Source of the DNA: Flavobacteriaceae bacterium
GTDB taxonomy: Bacteria > Bacteroidota > Bacteroidia > Flavobacteriales > Flavobacteriaceae
DNA: 39,807 nucleotides
Direction: 5' to 3'
Assembly (NCBI GenBank): GCA_013373635.1
Contig: JABXHN010000009.1
Span: forward strand, 1 to 39,807
A program made the position numbers and the translations under genes. The notes under the pieces were generated by a model. That model ran no database searches. It saw nothing but the letters and a program-made list of their open reading frames with translations, and was not told where the DNA came from. Below, piece after piece: positions 24,348 to 33,328 of the stretch (position 1 is its first letter; each line of letters starts with the position of its first letter).

Positions 24348-24833
24348 ATGAGTAGATTCATTTTAAAGGTACTTATAGTCTTGTTGATTTTTGGGTTCAA
24401 CTCCTGTAAGTGGTTTGATTCTAAAGAGGCCATAACGGAACGAATTATTAAACAAGATATGCAAACTATCGATTGGAATCAAATTGATCGTTACCCTCTT
24501 TTTGCAAATTGCGATGAAAGCGCATCTAAGGTTAGCCAAGAACGCTGCTTTGTTTTAGAACTTCAGGAACGTTTTAAAACTATTATCGAAACTCTAAAGA
24601 CGGATCATTCTAAAGAGCTAATTGAATTAGAATCGGTGGTATTTCAAGTAGACGCAAAAGGAGCTCTGACTATTGTTAAGGTTGCCTACAAAGATCAAAT
24701 GGAACGAACTACCCTCGATAGCTTAATGCAAAATGGATTGAATCATCTGCCGCCATTATATCCAGCGATCAAAAGAGGAGTCCCTGTTAAAGTAACTTAT
24801 AAAATGCCTTTCAAGGTGGCCGTAAAACACTGA
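24348..24833 (+). CDS. Lipoprotein with TonB-C-like domain
   Basis: A 161-residue predicted lipoprotein: signal peptide MSRFILKVLIVLLIFGFNSC with lipidated C20. The C-terminal half has the pattern of a TonB C-terminal-type fold (VVFQVDAKGALTIVKV, then LPPLYPAIKRGVPVKVTY, ending in MPFKV), common in Bacteroidota proteins of unknown role. Two central cysteines lie in FANCDESASKVSQERCF. A longer reading would start at 24315, but the signal peptide fits the ATG at 24348 and a -7-like TATTTTCG at 24334-24341 would start transcription near 24346. It is followed by ruvC after 1 base. No specific function is claimed. Confidence 0.75.
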   Translation: MSRFILKVLIVLLIFGFNSCKWFDSKEAITERIIKQDMQTIDWNQIDRYPLFANCDESASKVSQERCFVLELQERFKTIIETLKTDHSKELIELESVVFQVDAKGALTIVKVAYKDQMERTTLDSLMQNGLNHLPPLYPAIKRGVPVKVTYKMPFKVAVKH

Positions 24834-24834
24834 G

Positions 24835-25389
24835 ATGACCAAAGAGAAAATCATATTAGGTATTGACCCTGGAACGACCATCATGGGATTTGGACTCATT
24901 AAAGTAGTGGGGAAAAAGATGGAGTTCTTACAGATGAATGAACTCCTACTTCAAAAGTACAAGGACCCCTATGTCAAACTCAAATTGATTTACGAGCGTA
25001 CCATAGCACTGATCGATGAATACCATCCAGATGAAATCGCAATTGAAGCACCCTTTTTTGGAAAAAACGTTCAATCGATGCTCAAGCTCGGAAGAGCTCA
25101 AGGGGTAGCCATGGCTGCTGGATTATCGAGGGAGATCGCCATTACGGAATACCTTCCCAAGAAGATAAAGATGGCTATAACGGGTAATGGTAATGCCTCT
25201 AAAGAACAGGTGGCGAAAATGTTGCAATCCATTCTTAAACTCGAGAGTTTGCCAAAAAACTTAGATGCAACAGACGGACTTGCGGCAGCAGTATGCCACT
25301 TTTATAACGAGGGGAAGATCGATTCTGGAAAAAGTTATTCTTCTTGGGCCTCTTTTGTGAGTCAAAACAGCGATAAAATCAAAAAATAA
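24835..25389 (+). CDS. ruvC: Holliday junction endonuclease RuvC
   Basis: A 184-residue nuclease that cuts four-way DNA junctions during recombination, acting with RuvAB. The four acidic catalytic residues are present: D11 (GIDPGT), E71 (IEAPFFGKN), D144 and D147 (LDATDGLAAAVCH). The length is normal. The stop codon overlaps the hemW start by one base (TAATG), so translation is coupled. Confidence 0.96.
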   Translation: MTKEKIILGIDPGTTIMGFGLIKVVGKKMEFLQMNELLLQKYKDPYVKLKLIYERTIALIDEYHPDEIAIEAPFFGKNVQSMLKLGRAQGVAMAAGLSREIAITEYLPKKIKMAITGNGNASKEQVAKMLQSILKLESLPKNLDATDGLAAAVCHFYNEGKIDSGKSYSSWASFVSQNSDKIKK

Positions 25390-26513
25390 TGGCAGGAATA
25401 TACCTCCATATTCCCTTTTGCAGACAAGCCTGTTCCTATTGTGATTTTCACTTTTCAACTTCTTTAAAACACAAAGATGAATTGCTCGATGCAATGAAAC
25501 GCGAACTGCTAATGCGAAATCAGGAGCTGAAAATACCATTGCAATCGATTTATTTTGGAGGGGGGACGCCTTCAGTATTATCCACTGTTGAAATCGAAGA
25601 ATTGATCGACTTAATCAAATCTAATTTCATATTGGATACAGAAGTTGAAATTACCCTAGAAGCCAATCCTGATGATTTGACAAAAGAGAAGGTTGAAGAA
25701 CTTGCGAAAAGTTCAATCAATCGATTGTCAGTAGGAATACAATCTTTTAGAGATGCGGATTTACAACTCATGAATCGGGCTCATAATGCTTTAGAGGCTG
25801 AAGAGTCCCTTGAGTTAATTTCCAAAAACTTTGAATTGTTTACGCTCGATTTAATCTACGGTATACCTGGACTGACAGATGAAGACTGGGAACGCAATAT
25901 CAGAAAAGCTCTTTCATACAATCCCAAGCACATTTCAGCTTATGCATTAACAGTAGAGGAGAAGACTGCCTTGGAATATCAGATCAGAAAAAAGAAAGTG
26001 GCTCCAATTGATGAAAACCTAGCGCAAGAGCAGTTTTTTATTCTAAAATCAATTCTGGAAGAGGAAGGTTTTGAGCATTATGAGATTTCTAATTTCGCCA
26101 AAGATGGATCTTACGCCATTAATAATACCGCCTATTGGAAAGGGGAGCCCTATCTTGGAATAGGGCCTTCTGCACATTCCTTTGATCAAAAAAATAGGTC
26201 TTGGAATATTTCAAATAATGCTAAGTATATCAAATCAATTAGGCAGGGAGTATTGCCATTGGAGCAAGAGCAGTTGTCTGTGTGGGAATCCTATAATGAA
26301 TATGTGATGACAGGTCTTAGAACCATGTGGGGGATTCGTTTAGAGGAGCTCAAAAGCAAGTTTTCAGAAGAACTATTCAATTACTTTATAAAGAGTAGTG
26401 CAGCTAAAATAGAATTGAATATTTTAATAAAAGAAAAGGGCAGCATTTACATCCACCCTTCCAAATTATTCTTTGCTGATGGCATAGCATCAGATCTGTT
26501 TTTTGTTCCCTAG
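25389..26513 (+). CDS. hemW: Radical SAM haem chaperone HemW
   Basis: A 374-residue HemN-like radical SAM protein. It has C11-x3-C15-x2-C18 followed by DFHF rather than the GC of true HemN, lacks the PGPRYTSYP N terminus, and starts close to GIYLHIPFC, all typical of HemW, which binds haem and delivers it to respiratory enzymes. FGGGTPS, GIQSF and the HemN C-terminal domain (WGIRLEEL near 310) follow. It is distinct from the hemN at 6094 in this window. Its 3' end overlaps the convergent dipeptidase by 4 bases. Confidence 0.9.
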   Translation: MAGIYLHIPFCRQACSYCDFHFSTSLKHKDELLDAMKRELLMRNQELKIPLQSIYFGGGTPSVLSTVEIEELIDLIKSNFILDTEVEITLEANPDDLTKEKVEELAKSSINRLSVGIQSFRDADLQLMNRAHNALEAEESLELISKNFELFTLDLIYGIPGLTDEDWERNIRKALSYNPKHISAYALTVEEKTALEYQIRKKKVAPIDENLAQEQFFILKSILEEEGFEHYEISNFAKDGSYAINNTAYWKGEPYLGIGPSAHSFDQKNRSWNISNNAKYIKSIRQGVLPLEQEQLSVWESYNEYVMTGLRTMWGIRLEELKSKFSEELFNYFIKSSAAKIELNILIKEKGSIYIHPSKLFFADGIASDLFFVP

Positions 26514-27907
26514 TTTTCTTCCTTGTACAGCTCAGTGTAGTATTTGTAGAAGTAAGGAATAGTTTCAATTCCTTTGAGGTAATTCCAAACACCGTAATGT
26601 TCGTTAGGGGAGTGAATGGCATCGGAGTCCAGTCCAAACCCCATTAATACCGATTTACTTTTTAATTCTTTTTCAAATAGTGCTACAATCGGAATGGATC
26701 CTCCTCCGCGTTGAGGAACTGGTTTTTTTCCAAAAGTTTTTTCGATTGCTGCAGCTGCAGCCTTATAGCCTATATGTTTGGTTGGAATTACATAAGGCAT
26801 ACCACCGTGATGAGGTGTTACCTTCACCTTTACTGATTTAGGAGCTATGTTTTCAAAGTGTTTCGTAAACAATTCGGTGATTTCATGCCAATCTTGATTG
26901 GGAACCAGTCTCATAGAGATTTTAGCATAGGCCTTTGAAGGAAGTACTGTTTTAGATCCTTCACCAATGTAACCACCCCAAATTCCATTGACATCAAATG
27001 TTGGGCGAATCGAATTGCGTTCAGAGGTTGCATATCCTTTTTCACCTTGAACATCTTCGATGTCCAAACTCTTTTTATAAGCATCTAAATCAAAAGGAGC
27101 CTCAGCGAGTTCAGCTCGTTCGTCTTCTGTTAGCGGAATCACTTTATCGTAAAATCCAGGAATGGTAATGTGTTTATTTTCATCCATCGATGCTGAAATC
27201 ATATCACAGAGCACATTAATAGGGTTCGCTACAGCACCTCCATAGACTCCAGAATGCAGGTCGATATTTGGTCCTGTTACCTCCACTTCAACATAACTCA
27301 AGCCTCTAAGCCCTGTATCGATTGATGGTATCGAATTATCGATCATCGAGGTATCGGAGATCAAGATGATATCGTTTTTAAGGAGTTCTCCTTGCTCTTT
27401 GATGAAAATCTCAAGGTTAGGACTTCCCACTTCTTCTTCTCCCTCAATCATAAATTTGACATTGCAGGGAAGTAGGTCATTTTGAATCATCGCTTCTACC
27501 GCTTTGACGTGCATAAACATCTGTCCTTTGTCGTCACAGGCTCCTCTAGCAAATATGGCTCCATCAGGGTGTTTTTCAGTCTTTTTGATGACTGGCTCAA
27601 AGGGTTCGGTATCCCATAATTCAACAGGATCCGCTGGTTGAACGTCATAGTGACCGTAAACTAATACAGTTGGAAGACTCTCGTCGATTATTTTTTCAGC
27701 ATAGACAATAGGATGCCCAGCAGTTGGGTACATTGTGACATTGTCACAACCTGCCTTTTCCAACGATTGTTTAACCGCTTCAGCAGTTTTTGCAACCTCT
27801 TGGTTAAAGGCTGAATCGGCACTAACTGAAGGGATTCTTAATAAATCAAAAAGCTCATTTAATAGCTGTTCTTTGTGTTCTTGACTGTAGTTTGAGAGTT
27901 GTTCCAT
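26510..27907 (-). CDS. M20 family dipeptidase
   Basis: A 465-residue di-zinc peptidase of the M20 family, similar to carnosinase-type dipeptidases. Metal and catalytic motifs: GHYDVQP (H86, D88), CDDKGQ (D125), IEGEEEVGS (E157 as base, E158 as ligand), and a late DAIHSPNE histidine near 442. The dimerisation domain lies between about 200 and 330. There is no signal peptide, so it is cytoplasmic, acting on dipeptides. The gene is monocistronic. Confidence 0.9.
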   Translation of the reverse strand: MEQLSNYSQEHKEQLLNELFDLLRIPSVSADSAFNQEVAKTAEAVKQSLEKAGCDNVTMYPTAGHPIVYAEKIIDESLPTVLVYGHYDVQPADPVELWDTEPFEPVIKKTEKHPDGAIFARGACDDKGQMFMHVKAVEAMIQNDLLPCNVKFMIEGEEEVGSPNLEIFIKEQGELLKNDIILISDTSMIDNSIPSIDTGLRGLSYVEVEVTGPNIDLHSGVYGGAVANPINVLCDMISASMDENKHITIPGFYDKVIPLTEDERAELAEAPFDLDAYKKSLDIEDVQGEKGYATSERNSIRPTFDVNGIWGGYIGEGSKTVLPSKAYAKISMRLVPNQDWHEITELFTKHFENIAPKSVKVKVTPHHGGMPYVIPTKHIGYKAAAAAIEKTFGKKPVPQRGGGSIPIVALFEKELKSKSVLMGFGLDSDAIHSPNEHYGVWNYLKGIETIPYFYKYYTELYKEEN

Positions 27908-27926
27908 AGAGCGTTTAATTTGAATT

Positions 27927-27934
27927 CAAACTTA
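27927..27934 (-). promoter_or_regulatory. -7 promoter element of the dipeptidase gene
   Basis: The minus strand reads TAAGTTTG, a full TAnnTTTG match, 20 bases before the start codon. No matching -33 box is evident. Confidence 0.5.
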
Positions 27935-27983
27935 CAAAAGAACTTTTTTATAAAACAGTTCTTTTTAAAATGAATTTTTCATT

Positions 27984-27991
27984 TATATTTG
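27984..27991 (+). promoter_or_regulatory. -7 promoter element of tRNA-Leu
   Basis: TATATTTG, a full TAnnTTTG match, ends 10 bases before the tRNA 5' end. It is the same octamer as before tRNA-Asp and the candidate small RNA. Confidence 0.65.
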
Positions 27992-28001
27992 CAGCTCTTT
28001 T

Positions 28002-28083
28002 GCAGGCGTGGTGGAATTGGTAGACACGCTAGACTTAGGATCTAGTGCCGCAAGGTGTGAGAGTTCGAGTCTCTCCGCCTGTA
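28002..28083 (+). tRNA. tRNA-Leu (anticodon TAG)
   Basis: A class II tRNA with a full acceptor stem (GCAGGCG with CGCCTGT, first pair G-U), anticodon stem CTAGA/TCTAG around CTTAGGA (anticodon TAG), a long variable arm (GTGCCGCAAGGTGTG region) and T stem GAGAG/CTCTC. CCA is not encoded and must be added after transcription, unlike tRNA-Asp in this window. Confidence 0.95.
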
Positions 28084-28090
28084 CAAAGTA

Positions 28091-28121
28091 AAAAGCCAGA
28101 ATAATAGTTCTGGCTTTTTTT
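28091..28121 (+). terminator. Rho-independent terminator after tRNA-Leu
   Basis: AAAAGCCAGAA, loop TAATAG, TTCTGGCTTTT: an 11-pair perfect stem followed by T residues, 8 bases after the tRNA. On the other strand the A run gives a T run as well, so it can also end the convergent sugar transporter transcript. Confidence 0.9.
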
Positions 28122-28138
28122 ATGCACAATAATCAAGT

Positions 28139-29458
28139 TTATTTTTCTGTCAAGCTCTTGGAAAGCGATTCCAAATCAACTCCTTTCGTTTCAGGCATCA
28201 TATAGCGAACAAAAGCGAGTTGTAGCACCATCATAAAAGCAAAGAACCCGAAGACAGGTGCTGTTCCAATTGAAGAGAATAAAACGGGAACCAAGGATGG
28301 AATTATGGCTGCTAAGACCCAGTGTGTCGAGACTCCAAAGGATTGTCCTTGACTTCTGAGGTGATTCGGAAACACCTCAGAGATGTACACCCATATAACG
28401 GTGCCTTGACCGATGGCGTGTGAGGCAATAAACAAGAATAAAAACCCAGGTACGGCCATTCCACCCCAATTGAATTGAAAGGCACAGGCTACAAGGCTTA
28501 GTGAAATAATGTACCCAAAAGATCCCCAATACATCAATGTTTTTCTTCCAAGACGGTCGATGAGGTTGATCCCAACAAGGGTAAAAATTAGATTGGTGAC
28601 TCCAATTCCAATACTACTCAGTAAGGCTGTACTCTGTCCAAGTCCTGCAGATTCAAAGATTCTGGGAGCGTAGTACAAAAAGGCATTGATTCCTGAAAAT
28701 TGATTGAAAAAAGCAAGCAACACCGCAAGTAGTAATGGGAAACGATACTTTTTTGATAGTACGGATTCTGATTGAGATTCAGAATTTTGATCTTTTTCGT
28801 GATCTGCGATTAAGACTTCAATAGAGACATCCGAATTTAGTTCATTTAATACTTCTTTGGCTTCCTCATTTCGATACTTAGATACCAACCATCTAGGAGA
28901 AAATGGAATTTTGATTACCATAAACGTATAGATAAAAGCAGGTAAGGCTTCTGTGCCCATCATCCATCTCCAGTCGTTTTCTCCAAAATTTCCAGCGATT
29001 AAGTAGTTGGATAGATAAGCTATTAAAATTCCAAAGACTATATTAAATTGATACATGCCAACTAAGCGTCCGCGATCTTTTGCAGGAGCAATCTCTGAAA
29101 TATATGCTGGAGCCGCTATGGTTGAAGCTCCAACTCCTAAACCTCCAATAAATCGGAAGATGGCAAATACGATCGGATCATTTGCAAGTGCAGAACCCAC
29201 TGCAGAAATGGTATAGAAGATTCCAATCCACAAAAGGGTCTTCTTTCGACCAATGCGATTGGTAGGAAATCCTCCAAAAATGGCACCGATCACCGTTCCC
29301 CAAAGCGCCATTCCCATGACTACGATACCGTGAAATCCATCAGAAGAATTCCAAAGTGCTTGAAGTTGTTGATCTGCTCCAGATATGACTACAGTGTCAA
29401 ATCCAAATAAAAAGCCTGCAAGGGCTGCTACTAGAGAAAGCTTGGTGATTTTGTTCAT
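28139..29458 (-). CDS. MFS sugar porter family transporter
   Basis: A 439-residue inner-membrane sugar:proton symporter of the sugar porter family, with 12 predicted helices. Family marks: GFDTVVISGA in helix 1, NRIGRKKTL between helices 2 and 3, RGRLVGMYQ after helix 4, SPRWLV at the start of the middle loop, QFSGINAFLYYAP in helix 7, DRLGRKTLMY between 8 and 9, and a final PETKG. The substrate cannot be read from this. The gene is monocistronic and unrelated to the SLC45-like carrier at 281. Confidence 0.9.
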   Translation of the reverse strand: MNKITKLSLVAALAGFLFGFDTVVISGADQQLQALWNSSDGFHGIVVMGMALWGTVIGAIFGGFPTNRIGRKKTLLWIGIFYTISAVGSALANDPIVFAIFRFIGGLGVGASTIAAPAYISEIAPAKDRGRLVGMYQFNIVFGILIAYLSNYLIAGNFGENDWRWMMGTEALPAFIYTFMVIKIPFSPRWLVSKYRNEEAKEVLNELNSDVSIEVLIADHEKDQNSESQSESVLSKKYRFPLLLAVLLAFFNQFSGINAFLYYAPRIFESAGLGQSTALLSSIGIGVTNLIFTLVGINLIDRLGRKTLMYWGSFGYIISLSLVACAFQFNWGGMAVPGFLFLFIASHAIGQGTVIWVYISEVFPNHLRSQGQSFGVSTHWVLAAIIPSLVPVLFSSIGTAPVFGFFAFMMVLQLAFVRYMMPETKGVDLESLSKSLTEK

Positions 29459-29521
29459 CAGTTGAAGTGTGTTTGTTTAGTTTGGTGGATGAATATACTA
29501 AAAAAACAAACTCAAAATGAA

Positions 29522-30760
29522 CTAAGAGAATAAATCATCGATAAGCTTCATGGCTTTATCTGCAGCACCAGTGTGCTGTTCAACATATGATTTATTTATA
29601 TGAGATCGTTCGTTGTACTGATCTTGATGGTCTAATAAATAATCAATTCCGTGAGCAAATTCAGTTTTAGTCTGAACCACATCAATTCCACCGAGTTTCA
29701 CTAAATCAACTGCCTCTTTGAATTTAGAGTATTGAGGTCCAATTAGAATTGGAATCCCGAATACTGCAGCTTCTAAAGTATTGTGAAGCCCTGTTTTAAA
29801 TCCACCACCAATATAGGCGATATCTGCATGGGCATATGCTTTAGTGAGAAGTCCAATAGTGTCTAATATAAACACATCAGCGTCAAGATTTTTAGCCAGG
29901 TGCATTTTCGAAAATCGAATACACTTCTTTTTGATTTGACGCTCTAATTCTTCAATTTGAACTTGATCGATTTTATGAGGAGCGATAATGTATTTGAGGT
30001 CGCGTTTCGATTCGTTTATGTATGGGATATAAATGGCTTCATCTTCTGGCCAAGAACTTCCAAAAATGAGGCATTTAGAATCTTTTTTGAATTGGTCCAA
30101 ATAGGAGAGGTGATTTGAGGTCGCGAGAATTCTTTGAACTCGATCAAACCTTGTGTCTCCTCCAATACTACAAGAGGTGTAATTTATGTTTTGTAATAAT
30201 TTGATGCTTTGCTCATCTTGAGTAAAGATGTGATTAAACTTTTTTAGGGTATTTCTAAAGTAGCTGCCATACCATTTAAAATAAACTTGAGATGGTCTAA
30301 AGATAGCAGAAACCAATAGAGATGGAATTGAATTTTTTTCAATTTCGTTTAAGAAATTAGGCCAAATTTCATATTTGATGAATACCACTGCTGTAGGTTT
30401 TGCTGCAGCGATAAATCGTTTGGCATTTTGTTTAGTGTCAATTGGAAGATAAACCAAGATATCCGCTTTCTTCTTCGATTTAATCACCTGATAGGCAGAG
30501 GGAGAAAAAACACTCAAAAGTACCTGAGCCTCAGGATGAATTCTTTTAAAAGCTTTGATGACAGGTCTCCCTTGTTCGTATTCTCCCAGGGATGCAACGT
30601 GAACCCAAAGTAGTTTTTTTTGAGGATCTCTCAGTTGATTTATCTGTGAAATGACTTCTTTTCTGCCTTTTACAAATAATTGGAGTTTGGAGTTCCACAA
30701 GGCTGATATATGGATTCCTAATTTTCCGAGATGTACAAAAAAGTTATATAAGAAATTCAA
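29522..30760 (-). CDS. waaA: 3-deoxy-D-manno-octulosonic acid (Kdo) transferase
   Basis: A 412-residue GT-B glycosyltransferase that adds Kdo from CMP-Kdo to lipid A precursor at the inner membrane. The membrane-proximal N terminus is followed by WVHVASLGEYEQGRP with the catalytic base E60, FIKYEIWPN near 127, and the C-terminal AYIGGGFKTGLHNTLEAAVFG typical of CMP-Kdo binding. It is divergent from a sugar aminotransferase gene across an 81-base region with a promoter on each strand. Confidence 0.94.
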   Translation of the reverse strand: MNFLYNFFVHLGKLGIHISALWNSKLQLFVKGRKEVISQINQLRDPQKKLLWVHVASLGEYEQGRPVIKAFKRIHPEAQVLLSVFSPSAYQVIKSKKKADILVYLPIDTKQNAKRFIAAAKPTAVVFIKYEIWPNFLNEIEKNSIPSLLVSAIFRPSQVYFKWYGSYFRNTLKKFNHIFTQDEQSIKLLQNINYTSCSIGGDTRFDRVQRILATSNHLSYLDQFKKDSKCLIFGSSWPEDEAIYIPYINESKRDLKYIIAPHKIDQVQIEELERQIKKKCIRFSKMHLAKNLDADVFILDTIGLLTKAYAHADIAYIGGGFKTGLHNTLEAAVFGIPILIGPQYSKFKEAVDLVKLGGIDVVQTKTEFAHGIDYLLDHQDQYNERSHINKSYVEQHTGAADKAMKLIDDLFS

Positions 30761-30776
30761 AGTATTTTCTTTTGAG

Positions 30777-30784
30777 CAAAATTA
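30777..30784 (-). promoter_or_regulatory. -7 promoter element of waaA
   Basis: The minus strand reads TAATTTTG, a full TAnnTTTG match, 17 bases before the waaA start. No clear -33 box. Confidence 0.55.
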
Positions 30785-30816
30785 CACTTCTTTGAGTAAT
30801 TGCCTCCTATTTTTCT

Positions 30817-30824
30817 TAATTTTG
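30817..30824 (+). promoter_or_regulatory. -7 promoter element of the aminotransferase gene
   Basis: TAATTTTG, a full TAnnTTTG match, 18 bases before the ATG. A TTTG lies upstream at 30791-30794, with a 22-base spacer. Confidence 0.6.
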
Positions 30825-30841
30825 TGCTTTAAAATAGACCA

Positions 30842-31993
30842 ATGAAAAAGATTCAGATGGTTGACCTACAAGGTCAGTATCAAGAAATTAAGAATGAAAT
30901 TAACGACTCCTTTGATGGTGTTCTAAGTAGTGCGACTTTTATTAATGGACCTGAAGTTCAGCGTTTTACTGTTAATCTACAGCAGTATTTAGGAGTTAAA
31001 CACGTCATTCCTTGCGCCAACGGTACTGATGCACTTCAAATCGCGATGATGGGACTCGGGCTTCAGCCAGGTGATGAAATTATTACTGCTGATTTCACTT
31101 TCGCAGCCACTGTGGAGGTGATTGCTCTTTTAAATCTCACCCCTGTACTTGTCGATGTTTTAGAAGGCAGTTTTACCATTGACCCTAAAGCGGTAGAAGC
31201 TGCCATTACAGAGAAAACCAAAGCGATTGTCCCAGTTCATTTATTTGGACAATGTGCTGATATGGAAGCTTTAGAAGCGATTGCAAAAAAACACAATCTC
31301 TATATTATTGAAGATAATGCACAGGCTATTGGGGCTAATTATACCTATAGTGACGGTACTAAAAAAATGGCAGGAACCATGGGAGCTGTCGGTTGCACTT
31401 CTTTTTTTCCATCTAAAAATTTAGGTTGTTATGGTGATGGAGGTGCTCTTTTTACAAATTGTGATGAATTGGCACATACCCTTAGAGGAATTGTCAATCA
31501 CGGAATGTACACCAGGTATTATCACGATGTAGTAGGAGTTAATTCGAGATTGGATTCTCTTCAAGCGGCAGTACTCAATGCCAAACTTCCAAGGCTAGAC
31601 TCTTATAATGAAAAGCGAAGAGCTGCAGCTATCTCCTATAACAGTGCATTGGGTGGACATGCAGATATTGCCTTGCCAGTAATGGCATCTCACTGTGGTG
31701 AATTGGATGTTAAAAATCAAGGACATGTATTTCATCAGTATACTTTGAGAATATTAAACGGTAAACGCGATGCCTTAGCTCAGCATCTTCAAGAAGCAGG
31801 TATTCCTTTTGGAATCTATTATCCAGTTCCACTTCACTTACAGAAAGCATATACGGATTCTAGATATAAAGAGGATAATTTTAAGGTGACCAATCAACTT
31901 TGCGAAGAAGTTCTCTCACTACCAATGCATACGGAACTCGACTCAGAACAAATAAATTTTATAAGCGATACTGTTTTGAAATTCTTATCTTAG
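30842..31993 (+). CDS. DegT/DnrJ/EryC1-family sugar aminotransferase (WbpE-like)
   Basis: A 383-residue PLP enzyme that transfers an amino group from glutamate to a keto sugar nucleotide for surface polysaccharide. PLP lysine K192 is in FFPSKNLGCYGDGGAL; D158 (IIEDNAQ) contacts the pyridine nitrogen; NGTDALQIA (60-68) binds phosphate; VNSRLDSLQAA follows. The FFPSKNLGCYGDGGA form and overall pattern are close to WbpE-type enzymes, which act on UDP-3-keto-GlcNAc uronate; that substrate is not proven here. It is divergent from waaA, suggesting envelope synthesis. Confidence 0.9.
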   Translation: MKKIQMVDLQGQYQEIKNEINDSFDGVLSSATFINGPEVQRFTVNLQQYLGVKHVIPCANGTDALQIAMMGLGLQPGDEIITADFTFAATVEVIALLNLTPVLVDVLEGSFTIDPKAVEAAITEKTKAIVPVHLFGQCADMEALEAIAKKHNLYIIEDNAQAIGANYTYSDGTKKMAGTMGAVGCTSFFPSKNLGCYGDGGALFTNCDELAHTLRGIVNHGMYTRYYHDVVGVNSRLDSLQAAVLNAKLPRLDSYNEKRRAAAISYNSALGGHADIALPVMASHCGELDVKNQGHVFHQYTLRILNGKRDALAQHLQEAGIPFGIYYPVPLHLQKAYTDSRYKEDNFKVTNQLCEEVLSLPMHTELDSEQINFISDTVLKFLS

Positions 31994-32026
31994 GTCTTCT
32001 AAACCAATAGAAAAGAATTTTTAACT

Positions 32027-33328
32027 ATGAGAACTCCTTTACTTTTACTGATGTTCGCTTTTTTTGCGACTCAGCTTCAAGCACAAAAAACCTATCTGCA
32101 CTGTGGTCAACTAATTGATGTTGCCAAAGAAAAAACCTATAGTGAACGAACTGTAGTGATTGAAGGCGCTAAAATTGTTGAAGTTTTAAATGGATATGTT
32201 AGTGGTACGGATCTAGATCGAGTAATCGATTTAAAGAATCAAGTAGTGATGCCTGGGTTTATCGATATGCATGTGCATATTGAACACGAATCCAATCCAA
32301 AGACCTATATGAATCGATTCACTAATAACCCAGCAGATGACGCTTTTGAATCGACAATTTACGCCAAGCGTACTCTTCTTGCTGGATTCACTTCAGTAAG
32401 AGATTTAGGAGGATCGGGTGTTAATATCGCCTTGAGAAAAGCGATTGCCAAAGGATATGTTGTGGGTCCTCGTATTTTTACAGCAGGAAAATCAATTGCT
32501 ACAACTGGAGGTCATGCGGATCCTACTAATGGAGTAAGAGCTGATCTGATGGGTGATCCAGGCCCAAAAGAAGGGGTGGTAAATTCTCCAGAAGATGCTC
32601 GAAAAGCAGTAAGACAACGCTATAAAGACGGTTCAGATGTGATTAAAATTACGGCAACAGGAGGAGTGTTGTCGATGGCCAAAAATGGTCAAAACCCACA
32701 ATTCACCATGGAAGAGTTAAAGTCAATTGTCGCTACAGCTAAGGATTACAATATGTTGACTGCAGCACATGCTCATGGAGACGCCGGTGCAAGACGTGCA
32801 GTACTTGCAGGAATTAAAACCATTGAACACGGGACCCTGATCAGTGAAGAGACCATGAAGTTGATGAAGGAGCACAATACTTATTTAGTGCCGACGATTT
32901 CAGCTGGAAACGCAGCCTATGAAAACGCTAAAATTCCAGGATATTTTCCGGAGATCATCGTTCCTAAAGCCCTGGAAATTGGACCTAAGAGTCAGTCCAA
33001 TTTTGCTAAGGCCTATAAATTAGGAGTGCCAATTGTATTTGGAACTGATGCAGGTGTTTCTCCTCATGGAGCAAATGCAAAAGAATTTCGTTTTATGCAC
33101 GAAGCTGGAATGCCTGTTATGGAAGCTTTATATGTCGCTACAGTGGTGCCGGCCATGTTATTGGATAGAGCAGATGACTTAGGACAAATAAAGAAGGGCT
33201 ATTTTGCAGATATCGTGGCAGTTGATGTTCATCCAAACGATGACGTTAGCAGTCTTGAAGACGTGAGTTTTGTTATGAAAGAAGGGGTGATCTACAAACA
33301 AAATCACAAAGAACAAATTATCGATTGA
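32027..33328 (+). CDS. Secreted metal-dependent amidohydrolase (imidazolonepropionase/Xaa-Pro dipeptidase-like)
   Basis: A 433-residue protein with a signal peptide (residues 1-19, LQAQ cleavage region) and an amidohydrolase barrel. Metal ligands: H82/H84 (DMHVHIE), probable carboxylated K207 (VIKITATGG), H248 (TAAHAHGD), H268 (TIEHGT) and D341 (FGTDAGVSPHG). This pattern fits the group that includes bacterial Xaa-Pro peptidases. It is distinct from hutI in this window, and its export argues against a hut role. It overlaps the next small gene at TGATG. Confidence 0.88.
   Translation: MRTPLLLLMFAFFATQLQAQKTYLHCGQLIDVAKEKTYSERTVVIEGAKIVEVLNGYVSGTDLDRVIDLKNQVVMPGFIDMHVHIEHESNPKTYMNRFTNNPADDAFESTIYAKRTLLAGFTSVRDLGGSGVNIALRKAIAKGYVVGPRIFTAGKSIATTGGHADPTNGVRADLMGDPGPKEGVVNSPEDARKAVRQRYKDGSDVIKITATGGVLSMAKNGQNPQFTMEELKSIVATAKDYNMLTAAHAHGDAGARRAVLAGIKTIEHGTLISEETMKLMKEHNTYLVPTISAGNAAYENAKIPGYFPEIIVPKALEIGPKSQSNFAKAYKLGVPIVFGTDAGVSPHGANAKEFRFMHEAGMPVMEALYVATVVPAMLLDRADDLGQIKKGYFADIVAVDVHPNDDVSSLEDVSFVMKEGVIYKQNHKEQIID

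Noticed and set aside
6094-26513. hemN and hemW as duplicate copies of one gene
   Set aside because: They differ in N terminus and in the residue pair after the Fe-S motif (GC against DF), so they are HemN and HemW with different roles.
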